60,000 nt of DNA from Liolophura sinensis (taxonomy: Eukaryota > Mollusca > Polyplacophora > Chitonida > Chitonidae), in NCBI RefSeq assembly GCF_032854445.1, contig NC_088301.1, forward strand, positions 45,505,116-45,565,115, written 5' to 3'. A model generated the notes under the pieces. That model was given only the letters and a program-made list of their open reading frames with translations. It made no database searches and was not told the origin of the DNA. This document shows, in pieces, positions 1 through 12,700 of this stretch. Made by a program: the position numbers and the translations under genes. Every line of letters begins with the position of its first letter. The first letter of the stretch is position 1.

Positions 1-1090
1 CAAGTAAATCAAGTAAACATTATCTCGGAGCACTGATGACAATGAGCGCTCGAACACGTGCCCGTTTGTATAGTCTAAAGTTTGTCGAAAACCACTCGTC
101 TTCCAGGAATATGGCGTTTGCCCCGTGTGGGAAGTCCCCGAAAGGTCGGTAGTTTAACTCGGTTTCTTCTACCCCTAAAAGCACCAGGTTCTTGCAAAAT
201 TCTTAACTATGGCGCTAGAGAACAGTCAAGCGGTACTTGGCTAGTTATGTGATATTAGATACCAACTGTTTCATTGTCTCATCAAGAACGAGAATGGTTA
301 GATGGTTAGATATGCGATCTTTTATAATCATTGCAAATAACTGCAATATATTTACACCATCACTACGCTTCACGGAAAAGCCGGGCGGATGAACATAATT
401 TCCGTTTCATGGAGGAAGCGTTAAAACTAAGTTGACATGAAATATTACAATCATTTTACAGTCTTTTTACAGTCTTTCATCTTTTATAGCTAAGCGAAAT
501 GAATAAGGCTTGTGAAGCTTCCTGTATCAAGCTTGTATGGGTCAGTAACGAAACCTATAACAGTTTTATGTCTTCGATAAAGTCTAACCGTTGTGCACCA
601 TGTGGAATCATATTTTTAGCTCTTATATTATTTCCAGCTTTTTGGGAATTCTTTCAATGCAATTTTCAACAGCTGCTTTTAGCTATCAAATTGGAATTTT
701 TTTTGGCAATAGATAAAAATCTAGACAAAAGTCACACTTATGTTTCGGTTGCTGTTCAATCTGCCATGCTTACATATGTCTTAAACATATGTTTGTTATC
801 GGTTTGCTATACAGACACCTTGTATAATATTTTCATATTTACGAAGTTTTTCTGTTTCGTAGCGAATGATTGTTGCTTTTAGATGACTGTTATCCTCCAC
901 CACAAACCTGATCGACCACATTTAAGTGAAGTATGTTTAAGTAAGGCCTTAATCTCATTTTTCGTGGGAAGGTCTGTCAACAACCTGCGGATGGTCGTGG
1001 GTTTCCTCCGGGCTTTGCCCGGTTTTCCTCCCACCATAATTCTGGCCGCCGTCGTATAAGTGAAGTACTCTTGACTCCTGAACACCAATC

Positions 1091-1121
<31 letters not shown>

Positions 1122-1447
1122 CCCCATTTTAAAAAAATAACCAAATACATAAAAATGCGAATGTTTTTGGAAACTTATCCCATACCTGAAAAGTTATGCT
1201 AGTGATATAAATTTTAAAATGACTCCAATGAGACCATGGTTACTTTACCTTACCGTATTTGAAGTCATAAAACTTTCGCGGCTTTCTTCCATTTCAGGGC
1301 AATATGGATATGAAAGTGCATTCTTCTGATATAGTACATGGCAAACCTACACTTATGTTATATACTTCGCTTAAACACTACTTCGATTTTACTGTATACA
1401 TCAGAAGATTGATGCTATTGTAACCTGTTGTTCTTGTTTATTTACAG
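1..1447. other. Upstream intron sequence, no exon recognised
   Basis: Because exon 1448-1681 begins in mid-codon, this is probably the intron before it. I find no discoidin-like exon. A MetaSINE copy occupies 964-1120. The open frame at 499-882 has no recognisable domain or splice context. Confidence 0.5.
964..1120 (+). mobile_element. MetaSINE-like SINE, 5'-truncated
   Basis: It contains the core GTGGGAAGGTCTGTCAACA, GGTTTTCCTCCCACCATAAT, GGCCGCCGTCGTATAAGTGA, CACCAATC and an (AAAT)n tail to 1120. The tRNA-like head is absent. The family name is from memory of the MetaSINE superfamily. Confidence 0.8.
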
Positions 1448-3759
1448 ATGCCACTTCCGTGGAATTCAACAGTTACCAAGGTGATCTCCGAAGCGGATCA
1501 TATATTTCTGTGGACACAGCAAATCTAGACATGAACAATTTGGAAATAAGTTTTGAATTTCGCGCAGTGTCTCGAGACTCACCTTTATTGTACATAGCAG
1601 GAGAGGGTCACTTCGTTGTCTTGGAGCTGATCAGCAACATTACCACTGGGCGGATGTACTTCCAGATAAAGCTTATCAGAGGTAAGCGCACATACATATG
1701 TACCCTATATCCGGGCTGACACGTGACTCCTCTGAGTTACATGTAAAGGCTGAGATAAAGTTAAATAGTACCGAAATCTTTTGTCTTCATCCCGTTGACT
1801 GAAAATCTATGAGAAAGCCTGGGGGCTGTATATAAGCTGTACTTGTATATCTGAATAAAACATTATGTCTAAAGCTTATGGACATCCTGTAGATAAAAAA
1901 GGATAATCACATGTGTGGGCCCATACTGTCTTCAAGATCCTGTGAACAAAAGGACGATATCGATAAGCCTATATTTTCCCTACTATGTCCCTTACCCTAG
2001 TACATGGAGTTTCCCAGATTGCAGGAAAAGAAACAATAAGAAGCCGGGTTCACTGGAAGTTATCTGAATTAAATCTCTTTACAACATATGTTATAAGTGG
2101 TTAAACAGCCTCAGGTCTAAGCCCATCAAGAAAACTTGGGACACTCACCCTAAGTTGTGAAACTGGTATTCAGTGCTTGAAGTTTAAGCATGTTTGACAG
2201 TGTCTTAATCGAACAACAATTTTTTATTTATTTCATTGGTGTTTTACGCCGTACTAGAGAATGTTTCACTTATATGACGGCAGCCAGCATTATGGTGAGA
2301 TGAAACCGCTCAGAGCTCGGGGTAAACACACGACCCACATAGGCTGTTGCCAGACCTTCCCACCTCCCAACTGAAGAGAAAGCCAGCATGGTCTGGGCTT
2401 AAACTCGCAGCGACAACATAATTTGCATCAAGAATAGGTAGTAAGGTTGAATCGCTCGGTCGTTCAGAATTATATAAAAAGTGGTGTTAAGATGGCCATG
2501 TCACCAGACACTGGCAAGATGATCGTTTATATATTTAGTCTGTAAACTCTTTCATCACTATTGAAATAAATAATTATTATTACAGAAATAATTAAGAAGT
2601 ACTGTATAAATTATATGTTCAATAAATGCATTTGCGGTTATTCCCTTAGAACCTACGAGTTTACAAAAACCAAACAAAATAATTAAAGCGGCTCGTTACA
2701 CCGAAAATAATGTATATGTACCGTTTGTAAATTTCCTATTTTTACACGCTAAATGATTCATCCAGTCTATCCCCAGGAGCCTCACCAAGGCGATTGCTGT
2801 GAGCTTAAGTCCAGCTCATGCTGGCTTCCTGTTCGGCCAGGTCTGACAGCAAAATGCTGTTGGTCGTGGGTATCCACAGGGCTCTGCCCGGATTCCTCCC
2901 ACCATAATGCCGGCCGCCGTCGTGAGTACGACGTAAAACACCAATCAAATCAATCTATCCCCCATGAATTAACTTGTACGGGTAAAACTTGCAACTTCCA
3001 GGTCGAGCAGGATCGGGTTACACTACAGTCGAACGAGATCCCGACAACGAGTGGAATAATGTCACGTTGTCAATCAACAGAACCAACTTTGCTGTCACTT
3101 TCAATAAAGAAGAAATCCAGGAAACTTTATGGACACCAGTTCGTCTTGGTGGAAAGGTAATCAAGAGTTTCTTTTATCATCGCAACAATACGGGCTTTGA
3201 GAGAAACAATAAAGGCAACCAATGTCATAATTTACAAAGATTGTCTCATTGTCAAATATGTTTAATAGTGTAATTAAATAGAAAGCAACTCCATACATTT
3301 TCCTGACCTTTTCTAAAAAGCCAGAAGCCAGTATTTTAGTTACTCTATGAATTACGATCCAAAGTCTTTATGATACCGATGGATTAGCCAAGTCGTCCTA
3401 TTCACGGTTATCTCCCATTACTTTTTTTGACCGTGTCCCGTGCAAACGAACAATGACATAACATACTAGTAAATTAGATTTCGTTTACAATTGAACGCTG
3501 CCTGTTACCAATCAGACAAAGATAGCCAGACAGTTATCCAGATTTATAGTTATCTTCAGCTGTTACATGAACTGGGTATTCTTTTACTCGGCAGATATAT
3601 TTCGGCTCACCGCGACTACTGGATCTTGAACATATCAAGAAGACCATATTCTCGGGATGTTTTCGAGATATTGTGGTCAACAACAGATTGGTTTTGGATG
3701 AATTCCTTGTGGATAGTACAACATACCGCTATGAAGGAAATATCCGGCGAGGATGTTCG
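1448..3759 (+). CDS. Laminin G domain 1 of copy 1 (3 exons)
   Basis: Exons 1448-1681, 3002-3156 and 3595-3759, about 185 residues. The first carries the LamG start ([29 protein letters not shown]), the second the core strand pattern [14 protein letters not shown] and LGGK. The third gives IYFGSPRLL and the closing cysteine pair in FSGCFRDI and RRGCS. The LGGK/IYFG junction across the intron is the usual LamG wording, which fixes the acceptor at 3595. It corresponds to the LamG that follows the discoidin domain in Caspr. NVT and NRT are potential N-glycosylation sites. Confidence 0.85.
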
Positions 3760-6700
3760 GTGAGCATAGACTTATTGAAACCGACGTGTGTTTTATTATG
3801 ATGGCATATTCTTCTGTTCCTATACTACCCTGTGTATATAACTGTAACTATATTAAACATGATCTGGTTGTACGTGAGAAATGGAAAACATAGTTTATGT
3901 TTGTGTACTCCCAATGTTTTTCTGCTTGTAAAACAAATAAACTTTGTATTTGTATATCGTATAACTGTGTGTAATATTGTAACAAGGCTTCAACAGTTTT
4001 GTTATAATTTACATCACATGCATGTATTCAAAAGCATGTCAATGAGCGTGGAGTTGACCACAAGCGATGTTTTACTTTTGTGCTTTTCTGTCCTTTTCGA
4101 TCAGTTGCCCACGGAAACGGTAACATTTTCGGGACAAGACTCTTACGTGTGGTACAATTTGTCTGCACCAGCCAACAACAGGTCAAGGGTTAATATCGAC
4201 TTCAAAACCTTCGACACAGATTTTAGTTTATTTTCGTTAGACTTTGGAGAAACCGGAAATATTTCGGTAAGTATAGAATATCACCCTTACGCTCTTGTGC
4301 TTTCATCCAGCCTATTAGTTGTGAATCTATTGTTGCATTTATTATTAATATCCTGAAGAACTTAGACTGGGACGGTTGGCTGATGTCATTTTCTCACATC
4401 CATAGTTTCTACAAATTGCTCGCATTTTTTTTTCAGGTGTCGGTGCGGCGTAGCAGAATTCTTCGCGTCCAACAATGGAGATACGGAATCTCCCAGCAAC
4501 AGCAGTTTGATACTGGTATGCCTCCTTAAAAACAATAAATGTCCATCTGATCGATGGGTGAAGAGACTCCATTTAGTTTACAAGTTAAGTGACTGAAGAA
4601 GTCATAGTCTATCTTCCCCCTGGAAGATCATCTATTCCAGAATAATTTCATGCTTTGCTGGTTAGCGGTACCCTTTTACTTCTTGCTCCTTTTAGTTGTC
4701 TTGCCAATCCAAGAATGTGTTGCTGTTCATACTTTTGGGGGATGTTACTCCTTTCGCTTCACTCTATTTATTCCGATATTATGTGTCTTTTCCTTGGTTT
4801 GTCAGCTTCACAAACGTTTTCATAAGTTGCACGTTATGCCTATATGACATACATAGTCTTCCTTCTACTTGCTTGGTCAGTTCCGTGAATTTTCTAACTT
4901 TATGCCATATGGTGAAAATAGATTATGGCATAGACAAACAGATGGCGTTTTGACAGCTGTTGTATTTGGTGCTCATTTGAAGTGTCAATGTAATTATTTC
5001 AGGTGTGGATCAAGGTGATGGAAATTTGCGATCAATAGAATTTTCCCTGAACGAAACAAACCTGGAGCTGAGGATGGGTAATTTCGTTGCTGGCAGGATG
5101 CTGTTCACTGGTCCTACGTGGAGAGATGTTAATCAAAAGTATTACTTATATCTTGGTAAGAAAAATGTTCGATTTCTATCTCGTTTCATAATGACTGTTT
5201 CTGTTGAGTTTATCATCTTGTATCACCTGAGTGATGGAATGCGGTCAGGTAATTAAATCTCTATTTTGAGTCACTAGTCACAATGCATTTGAATATTCTT
5301 AGTTGAAAAATGTGCACGTCACATCAAAATATCTACACTCAAGGCTACACTGTTAATCTCATCCTGGGACGGTTACCTTGGAACAACGATCTTGATATTT
5401 CTTTTAGAAATCATTTCTTTGATAACTTGATAAAACATTATATGCTCATTGTCCTTATATGCAAAGGCGAAATTAATAGTACATTTTATAGTAATAATTT
5501 TACAGTTTTATTAAAATAAAATCGATGTTTTTAAAAAGCCTGAGACATTTTTTGTAGTGGGTCATTCCAACACACGCGTAATTTTACGTTGTGTACAGGA
5601 ATAATTTTTTCCCATTTTTTAGGTGGATATCCGTATTCGGAAGGGTTTGAAGGTTGTATGAAAGGTGTGTCCTTCACATCTGGATTCAAAAGCGTCACTG
5701 ACCTTCGAGAACAAGATCATGTTATCAGCGGGGCAAAGTTTGGCCAGTGCAAAGTATTTGATAGGTAGTTCTTTTAAACGACAAACTCATTCTAAATAAT
5801 GTAAACGAGATTGTTTAAAATCATACAACACTTATACTCATTTGACAAAGGTGTTTGCCCATTACAAAAGATCAGTCTCTGACCAGTGAGGTTGCAGGCT
5901 CGAATCCAGCTCTGGATTTAATCCAGAAGTTTCGCCAGGTATCAGGAAAATGCAACAGGCAGACAGGTTTCTCCATCCATAAACGAGATTGCCGTCTTAA
6001 TGAAATTTCGCTGTTAAGCGACAATCAAATAAATAAATATATAACATCATAAGCTTATAAAAGTTTATTTTAAGATATTTGAGAGGATGTTTTAATAATT
6101 CCATTGTAAAGGATACATTTCTGAAGTTATTTGACCAAAAATATTTCGTCCTGTTTTAGATGTGACCCAAATCCCTGCAGGAGTGGACGCTGCACACGGA
6201 TTAGGGGAAACTTCATCTGTAACTGTACAAATACTGGCTACATGGGGGCCGTATGCCATACACGTAAGCCAGTGTCAGTCGCAATGTCTGACGTCATTTA
6301 ATTCCATTTACACGAGGGACCTTGCAAGCTATGCTGTAAATGTGTAAATATGTAGTCTATATTCTATTTGTCTTTATGGATTTTATATTAATTTCTCGAT
6401 AAAATGTTTCCTGAAATTTCCAATACAACTGTCAAGACATGTCCAAAATAAACTTCTCATACCGGTTCCTTTTTCAGCTTTGTACCCCCAATCTTGTTCT
6501 TTTGTGAACTTTCCTCTGGGAGCCAATGCTGTGGAGGCCACTATTGATGTAGATGGATCTGGACCCCTGCTTCCAACAGACGTGTATTGCTGTAAGTTTA
6601 GGCAACATTTATGTTAACATATTATGTTAACATATTATGTAAGTGTATAGCCAAAGAACTGAATGACAGTGGGATGACAGTGACGCTGTCACCAGTTGTA

Positions 6701-9700
6701 TTCGTTGTCATATTTCCGTTATAAGAGCAAGAGCATTATTCTAAACACTTTTTCTTGCTTACTGAACGGTAGTGTGTAATACATGTATCTATGGTATGCT
6801 AAATTGACGATATGTTGTTGTATTCATAATCGCTTGGTATTAGGGTTAACGGTTTGGTGAAACTGAGCAACGCTCCTCGATAGGAAGTATCTCTCATTGT
6901 CATTGATCTCTCCAAAAATTTGGCGGACTTCATATACTTAAGTCGCATACGACCCACCGAGAGCCGAATACTAACACGCGGCCCACATGGCCAATAACTA
7001 CACTGTAGGCAACTCAAAGACGGCTGGACAATCTAATTCCTTTTAGACTTCGTATCACTACAATGACCATAGTCACAAACTCCATGGACAATAATCCTGT
7101 GACTTCGAAATCTATCTTCAGCTTGATAGTATTTATTGTATAAATTACTGCACGGTAGTGACTTAACAAATTTCGTCGGGTAAAATATATCTTTATTTGC
7201 TTGTAGTTTTATATGAAAGAAGGGCCGTACTCTTTAGATGTTAAAAAGCGTGTAACAAGAGTTAGGCATCAAAGACATTGCTTAGGTTTACATTTGTTGC
7301 ATCTTTGTGTATTTTTCTTTTCTGACTATACTTGGCAAATGACATTCTAACAAATTGCAGTTAAAATCACAGCATTTTTTTACCTATTATTTTACTTAAG
7401 CCATGGTGCTGTAGTAGGCATGTAATTTGCTACTAAAAGTCACAGGAAGAATAAATATAGTGTTCCATCTTTTCAGCCAATCAGGACGGTTTTACCGTGT
7501 CAGTGCCGAGCGGCATGAACAACAGTTTTGCCATAGTAGATGGCTTTCAGGCTCCCGGATCATTCAGAGGGACTGTCAGTTACTTTGGTATTGCTGAGAA
7601 GGAACTCGTAGGAATAATTGACAGAAGCACAAGCTGTAGACAGTTTATTGAGTACAAATGTCGAAATTCCAGGCTTCTTCTTACGCCAGGTGAGTGTAGC
7701 GAAAGTCCACATGCACCCTGAAAACGAAACAATCACCAAAGATCTAAATATTAAAATTTCAGCATGTTATTTCTTTTATTTAAAATAATTATGATTGTTC
7801 TACAAACTATTGAAAATCAAACATGCTTTTCAAACGAATATGTTTCGTTTCGTTTCAAATTTGTTTTCTTTTCAGCCAACTCTCAGACTCCTTATGGATT
7901 CTGGGTGGGTAGAAACAACCAGGAGCACTATTACTGGGGCGGGGCCGACGCAGAAACAGGCGGGTGTTTGTGTAAACAGACGGAAGGGTGTATTAATGGA
8001 GGAACATGTAACTGTAACTCTGGACAGACTACCTCAGACAAGGGATATGTGACACAGATGGAAGATCTACCTATCCGTCATGTCCGCTTTGGGGACACGG
8101 GGACAGTAGCTGACGACAAGACAGGCCAATATTACATTGGTCCACTGACGTGTAGTGGTGACTGTGAGTAATCACCTTCTGAAGGGGTGTATTATAATTT
8201 GTATTTGAATTTATCATTATTGTGGGATAATTTCTTTCTGCCGTTCCGAAAGTTTATTCGAAATGTATAAATCATATATGATATTTTCCACATTTAAGCG
8301 CATTTATTCTTCGAAAAGCTTTTTTCATCGATAGAAATAAGAATTTCGTTGAAGGAAGTGCTGTCAGAATTGCACAACTGATAAATAAACACCTAAAAGC
8401 TATGGAAGATTGGCATTCTGTCTTACTTTTTCTTTAACCTAGCCGGCATTACGAACGTGGTAACTTTCTCACGGCTGAACTCTACCATCAGGCTGGACAG
8501 GCGCCTGTACTCTGCGCCAATCACGATCTGGTTCCAATTCAAAACTCTCAAAAGCCGAAGTACTTTATTATATGCATCAGGAGCCCGGAATAAAAACTAC
8601 CTGGTCATAAGGATTGAAGGTATGAAAAGTGCAATGGAATTTATCAGGTTGCTAAGTTTGTGCAAATTTTAGATAAATGTTACATTTGTCTACAAGAGTT
8701 CAACATCAGGAGGTTTGTTCTTGTGATTTAGCGTTTCTTAGTTGTGAAAATAAAGTTTAAGAAGGTGAGAAGACGACACCTTAAAATACATCTCACTCTA
8801 CCTTTGATACAGGCGTTAATGCCAGAATCATTAAAGTTGATGTTCTGGGCCCGCTTTTACAAAACTTCGTATATAAATGTTTAGTAACTCTCCTCGTAAA
8901 TCGCGCCGCGAAAAATTTAAGAGGAATATGACATATGCGAAATTTTGTGAAAATGGCACATGATCTCCAATATCTTAATGATGTAAAACGGAGACTGTTT
9001 TTGTTATACAGCTTAGAGTTGTCTCTGAATGTGATTATACATGTTATATTTTAATGATCCACGAATTTCAGGACCAACACAGCTGTACGTACAACTGATG
9101 CATGATGTACCTGCGAGGAGCCTGCTATGGGCGTTACCATTCCGGCTGAATGACAACAAATGGCACTCCGTGTACTTCGAGTTCAATTCCAAAGAGGCAG
9201 TGATCCACATCGACAACAGGACCACCAAGGTCGTGGCGTTTGACCAATGGGTAGAGGAGAGGGAGCTCATGACTGATTCCCCCATGATTTTAGGTAACTC
9301 AACACAGACATCACACTTATGAGCTAAAATGGAGTTTCCAATTACCACAGCTTGTGAATGACAGGGAAGCCTTTGGCAAACTTCGTAAAGATTATATGAT
9401 AAATGGATACCAAATACGCATGGTCCGTTAGATTGTTTCCTCAACAGAGTTTCTTGAAACAAAGCTTTGTTATTGTCATTTCGTCCAGTTTAACGAACAT
9501 ATAGGTGTAAATTATTCAGTAAGAAATTATTTTAGAACTCCTAGTATAACGTTACAGCTTAATCACCAAATCTGTTCCCTTATTGGCAATACTAGGAGGA
9601 AACGAAGACGGTTCCAATCAATTTCTGGGGTGTTTCCGAGGACTCAGAATCAACGGAGACATGGTTAATTTGAGAAAACTGGTCGAGGATAAACTCACAG

Positions 9701-12700
9701 ACAACGGAATACTGGAAGGTAACTATAAACTTTATTTAAAATAAAATTTAAAAATGCAATAAAACCAAGCAGTGTAAATTGGGAGACTGCTTAAAGCCTT
9801 ATCTCAATGGCATAAGTATAAAAGAAACTAGTACATGCTTTAAGTCCTTAGCTTTGAATCGTTGCAACTTTCGGATATATTTATTCCTGATTACAAAAGA
9901 AAGATATGGTAAAAGGAACCAGTGATAAAAATTCAGAATTTGACGACTGTCTAAAAAAACTGATGTAAAGGATATATATTATCAAATGTCGTTTACCAAT
10001 CGTTAAGAGACGCCAGTGCATGAGTTCATTGTACCATTTTAAGCCGTCTTTTCTCTTCAGGGTGTATTTCTCCATGCTACAGCAATCCATGTTTGAACAG
10101 CGGCTCTTGCACGAACAAATTTTATGCTACGTTTATGTGTGACTGTGAGGCCTCTGCCTTCAGTGGATGTTATTGTGGCAAAGGTGAGGTAATTTGTGCA
10201 AATAAATACAAAAAATGCTCCAAGCATTATTTTACAACTTTCGTCGTTAATCTACTACCATGTTAACCAGCAATTCACAATACTACATAAGAGATCTTCG
10301 ACTGTTTTCGAATTCTTCAAAAATGCAAATGCACGAGACCTTTATTGTAAGAAATTTAAACCTCTTGATGGTCGTGGGTTTCCCCGGGAAGTGCCCGGTT
10401 TCCACCCACCATAATGCTGGCTGCCATCGTATAAGTTAAATATTCTTGTCTACGGCGTAAAACACCAATCAAATAAATAAATAAGTAAGAAATTTAACTC
10501 AAACATAACGAAGTCATTGTGTTTTTATAATGAACATTTTGACAGTTTTAGTTGCTAACCCCTTATACTCTTTGTTAACCTATAGCTGTTGGTGCCAGTA
10601 TGGCATCAAACTCGAGTGTGGCGTTTTACACAAGGCGGGAATTTCAACCGGACACGCCAAAGGAAATCGAATTCAGCTTCCGAACCAATGATTACAATAG
10701 CAGAAGATACCTTTTCCAAGTTATATCTCAGCTGAATGAGTTTCTCTCCATCCTAATTGTTTCAGGTGATATTTTTTTCTTTCACATTTTTGAACGTTTA
10801 CAATAATAAGCAAAAAATACAAAGTTCAGACACTTATGCAGTGAAACAGATTCCAAAACCATATGCCCAATGACCAGTTTCGTTAATGAAACTAGCAACA
10901 CAGTCTCTTAAAGTTATATATCCGTAATAACCGGTGAGTCAAATCCAGTAGGTAGTTCATACACACTGAAAACGTCCATATATGTATTAAAATATCATAC
11001 TGTGAAGCAAGAAAAAGTATGAAGGTATGTCAAGTCATTGGACGAAATCTTATTTTTTCTGTGGATATCACCTCTTTTTTATAACCAGCAGAAACGTGTG
11101 TACAATTACACTGTGGGCGATCAGTCTCAAACATCTGTGGGATTTGACATCAGATTTGAAATATTCTGTCGTCTTTCCAGGAAAAGTGAACATCGAGCTA
11201 AATTATGGTTCCGGGTATAGGAATGTTACGAGTCCGGTTGTCGTTGGAGATGGAGAACCTCATTCGGTCAAGGTTACCGTAGATACCGTCAACAGTCAGC
11301 TCCTCCTCATGGTAAGACAAGGATTAAAATCCATTCCACCTTTGTGGAACCAACTTTCAGGACATGCAGCAAATGATCTTTCCAGATTTTGACACTTAAA
11401 GCGCTGTATTTATTTATTTATTCTTCTTCTATCTTGTATCTATCTTCCATCTTCTATCTTTATTATTTTTCAGTCACATTACGGCAATGAGTCATTAAGT
11501 GTATGTACATATACTGTGTCTTCTTGTGGCAGGGCGAATACATGTCGCCAAAGTGCTGCATTTAGTCTTTTGATCACAGGTCTTCCGAACTTCGAGACGG
11601 ATACTTTAAACATTATAGTCCACCCAAGCGGTCCTGGATATTCTACCGGTATTCTTGGTGCACATACGGTAGATATGATGCTTTTTATGGCGGTGGAAAT
11701 TTTGACCCCAGAAAAAGAACAACTGGCGAGTGGAATCTCCCTGTTAAGTTGCGACTTTAAGTCAGGAAGTTTGTCAGGAGAATGTTGAGGGCGATGTTTA
11801 CTCCAGACACTGCATATTCCTCAAGCCATAAATCAGAGAGGTTAAAATTCTTGAGTACAGAGCAAAACAATACGTAAATGAATCAATAGGGTCATTTTAC
11901 TCTATTCGTAAATACTTTATATTTATTTCTTTATTTCATTGGTGTTTTACGCCCCACTCAAGAATATTTTACTTATGCCACTGCGGCCAGCATTATGATT
12001 AGACGAAACCGGGCAAAGCCCGTTAGAACCCACGATCACCTGCCGCTTGCTGCTGTACCTTTACGCGTACAGCTGGAGTGGAAACCAGCATGAGCTGGAC
12101 TTTAACTCACAGCGATAAAAACTCGCACACAATCTTTGTTATTTTGTAACAAACGATTCTTCTAAACTGGCTCTTTATAGGTTGACGAGACGGAAAGCAG
12201 CTTAATATTCCCTGTTAGGGACACATCATTTGATCGGGTGATGTCAATGACCATAGGATCCATAGGTATGTGCAAAGATATCAGTGGGAAGAGGATTCTC
12301 CTACCAAGAATGGAGAATGCTAACAAAGATTTGAATTTAGAGTACAGAGGGTGACCAGCTTTGTATACACTCATTACTGCATCACATTCATATAGTTAAA
12401 GTACAGTACTTACATTTAAGATTACCTGTCAAATTTCACAACTCACATATAGTCAGATAAGGCTGTAGATCGTGTATTGCATGAAAGTTTATATATTTTT
12501 TTCATGTTTTTTTAGATTTTAACAATCCTGGTATTGATGGATGTGTGTTTGGAATCCGGTACAATGAAATCCCGTTACTGAAATATGCACTTGGTCAACC
12601 TCAACCAAACTACGTCGTCAAGAAAGGTACCGCAACCACAAGGCTGAACATTTATGGAATAAGAGGATGGCATGACCGCATGACCACTTTTGGCGGAACG

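Noticed and set aside
499-882. 127-residue open frame upstream of copy 1
   Set aside because: Cys/Phe-rich composition, no domain, no splice context; AT-rich chance frame.
3491-3763. Open frame overlapping the third LamG1 exon
   Set aside because: The LamG reading ([17 protein letters not shown]) is in another frame of the same stretch.
4650-4953. Two hydrophobic open frames
   Set aside because: Inside the intron between 4515 and 5003; not needed by the gene model and without motif.
11516-11788. 90-residue open frame between LamG4 exons
   Set aside because: Adding it would break the phase-0 junction 11311/12181, and it shows no LamG strand pattern.
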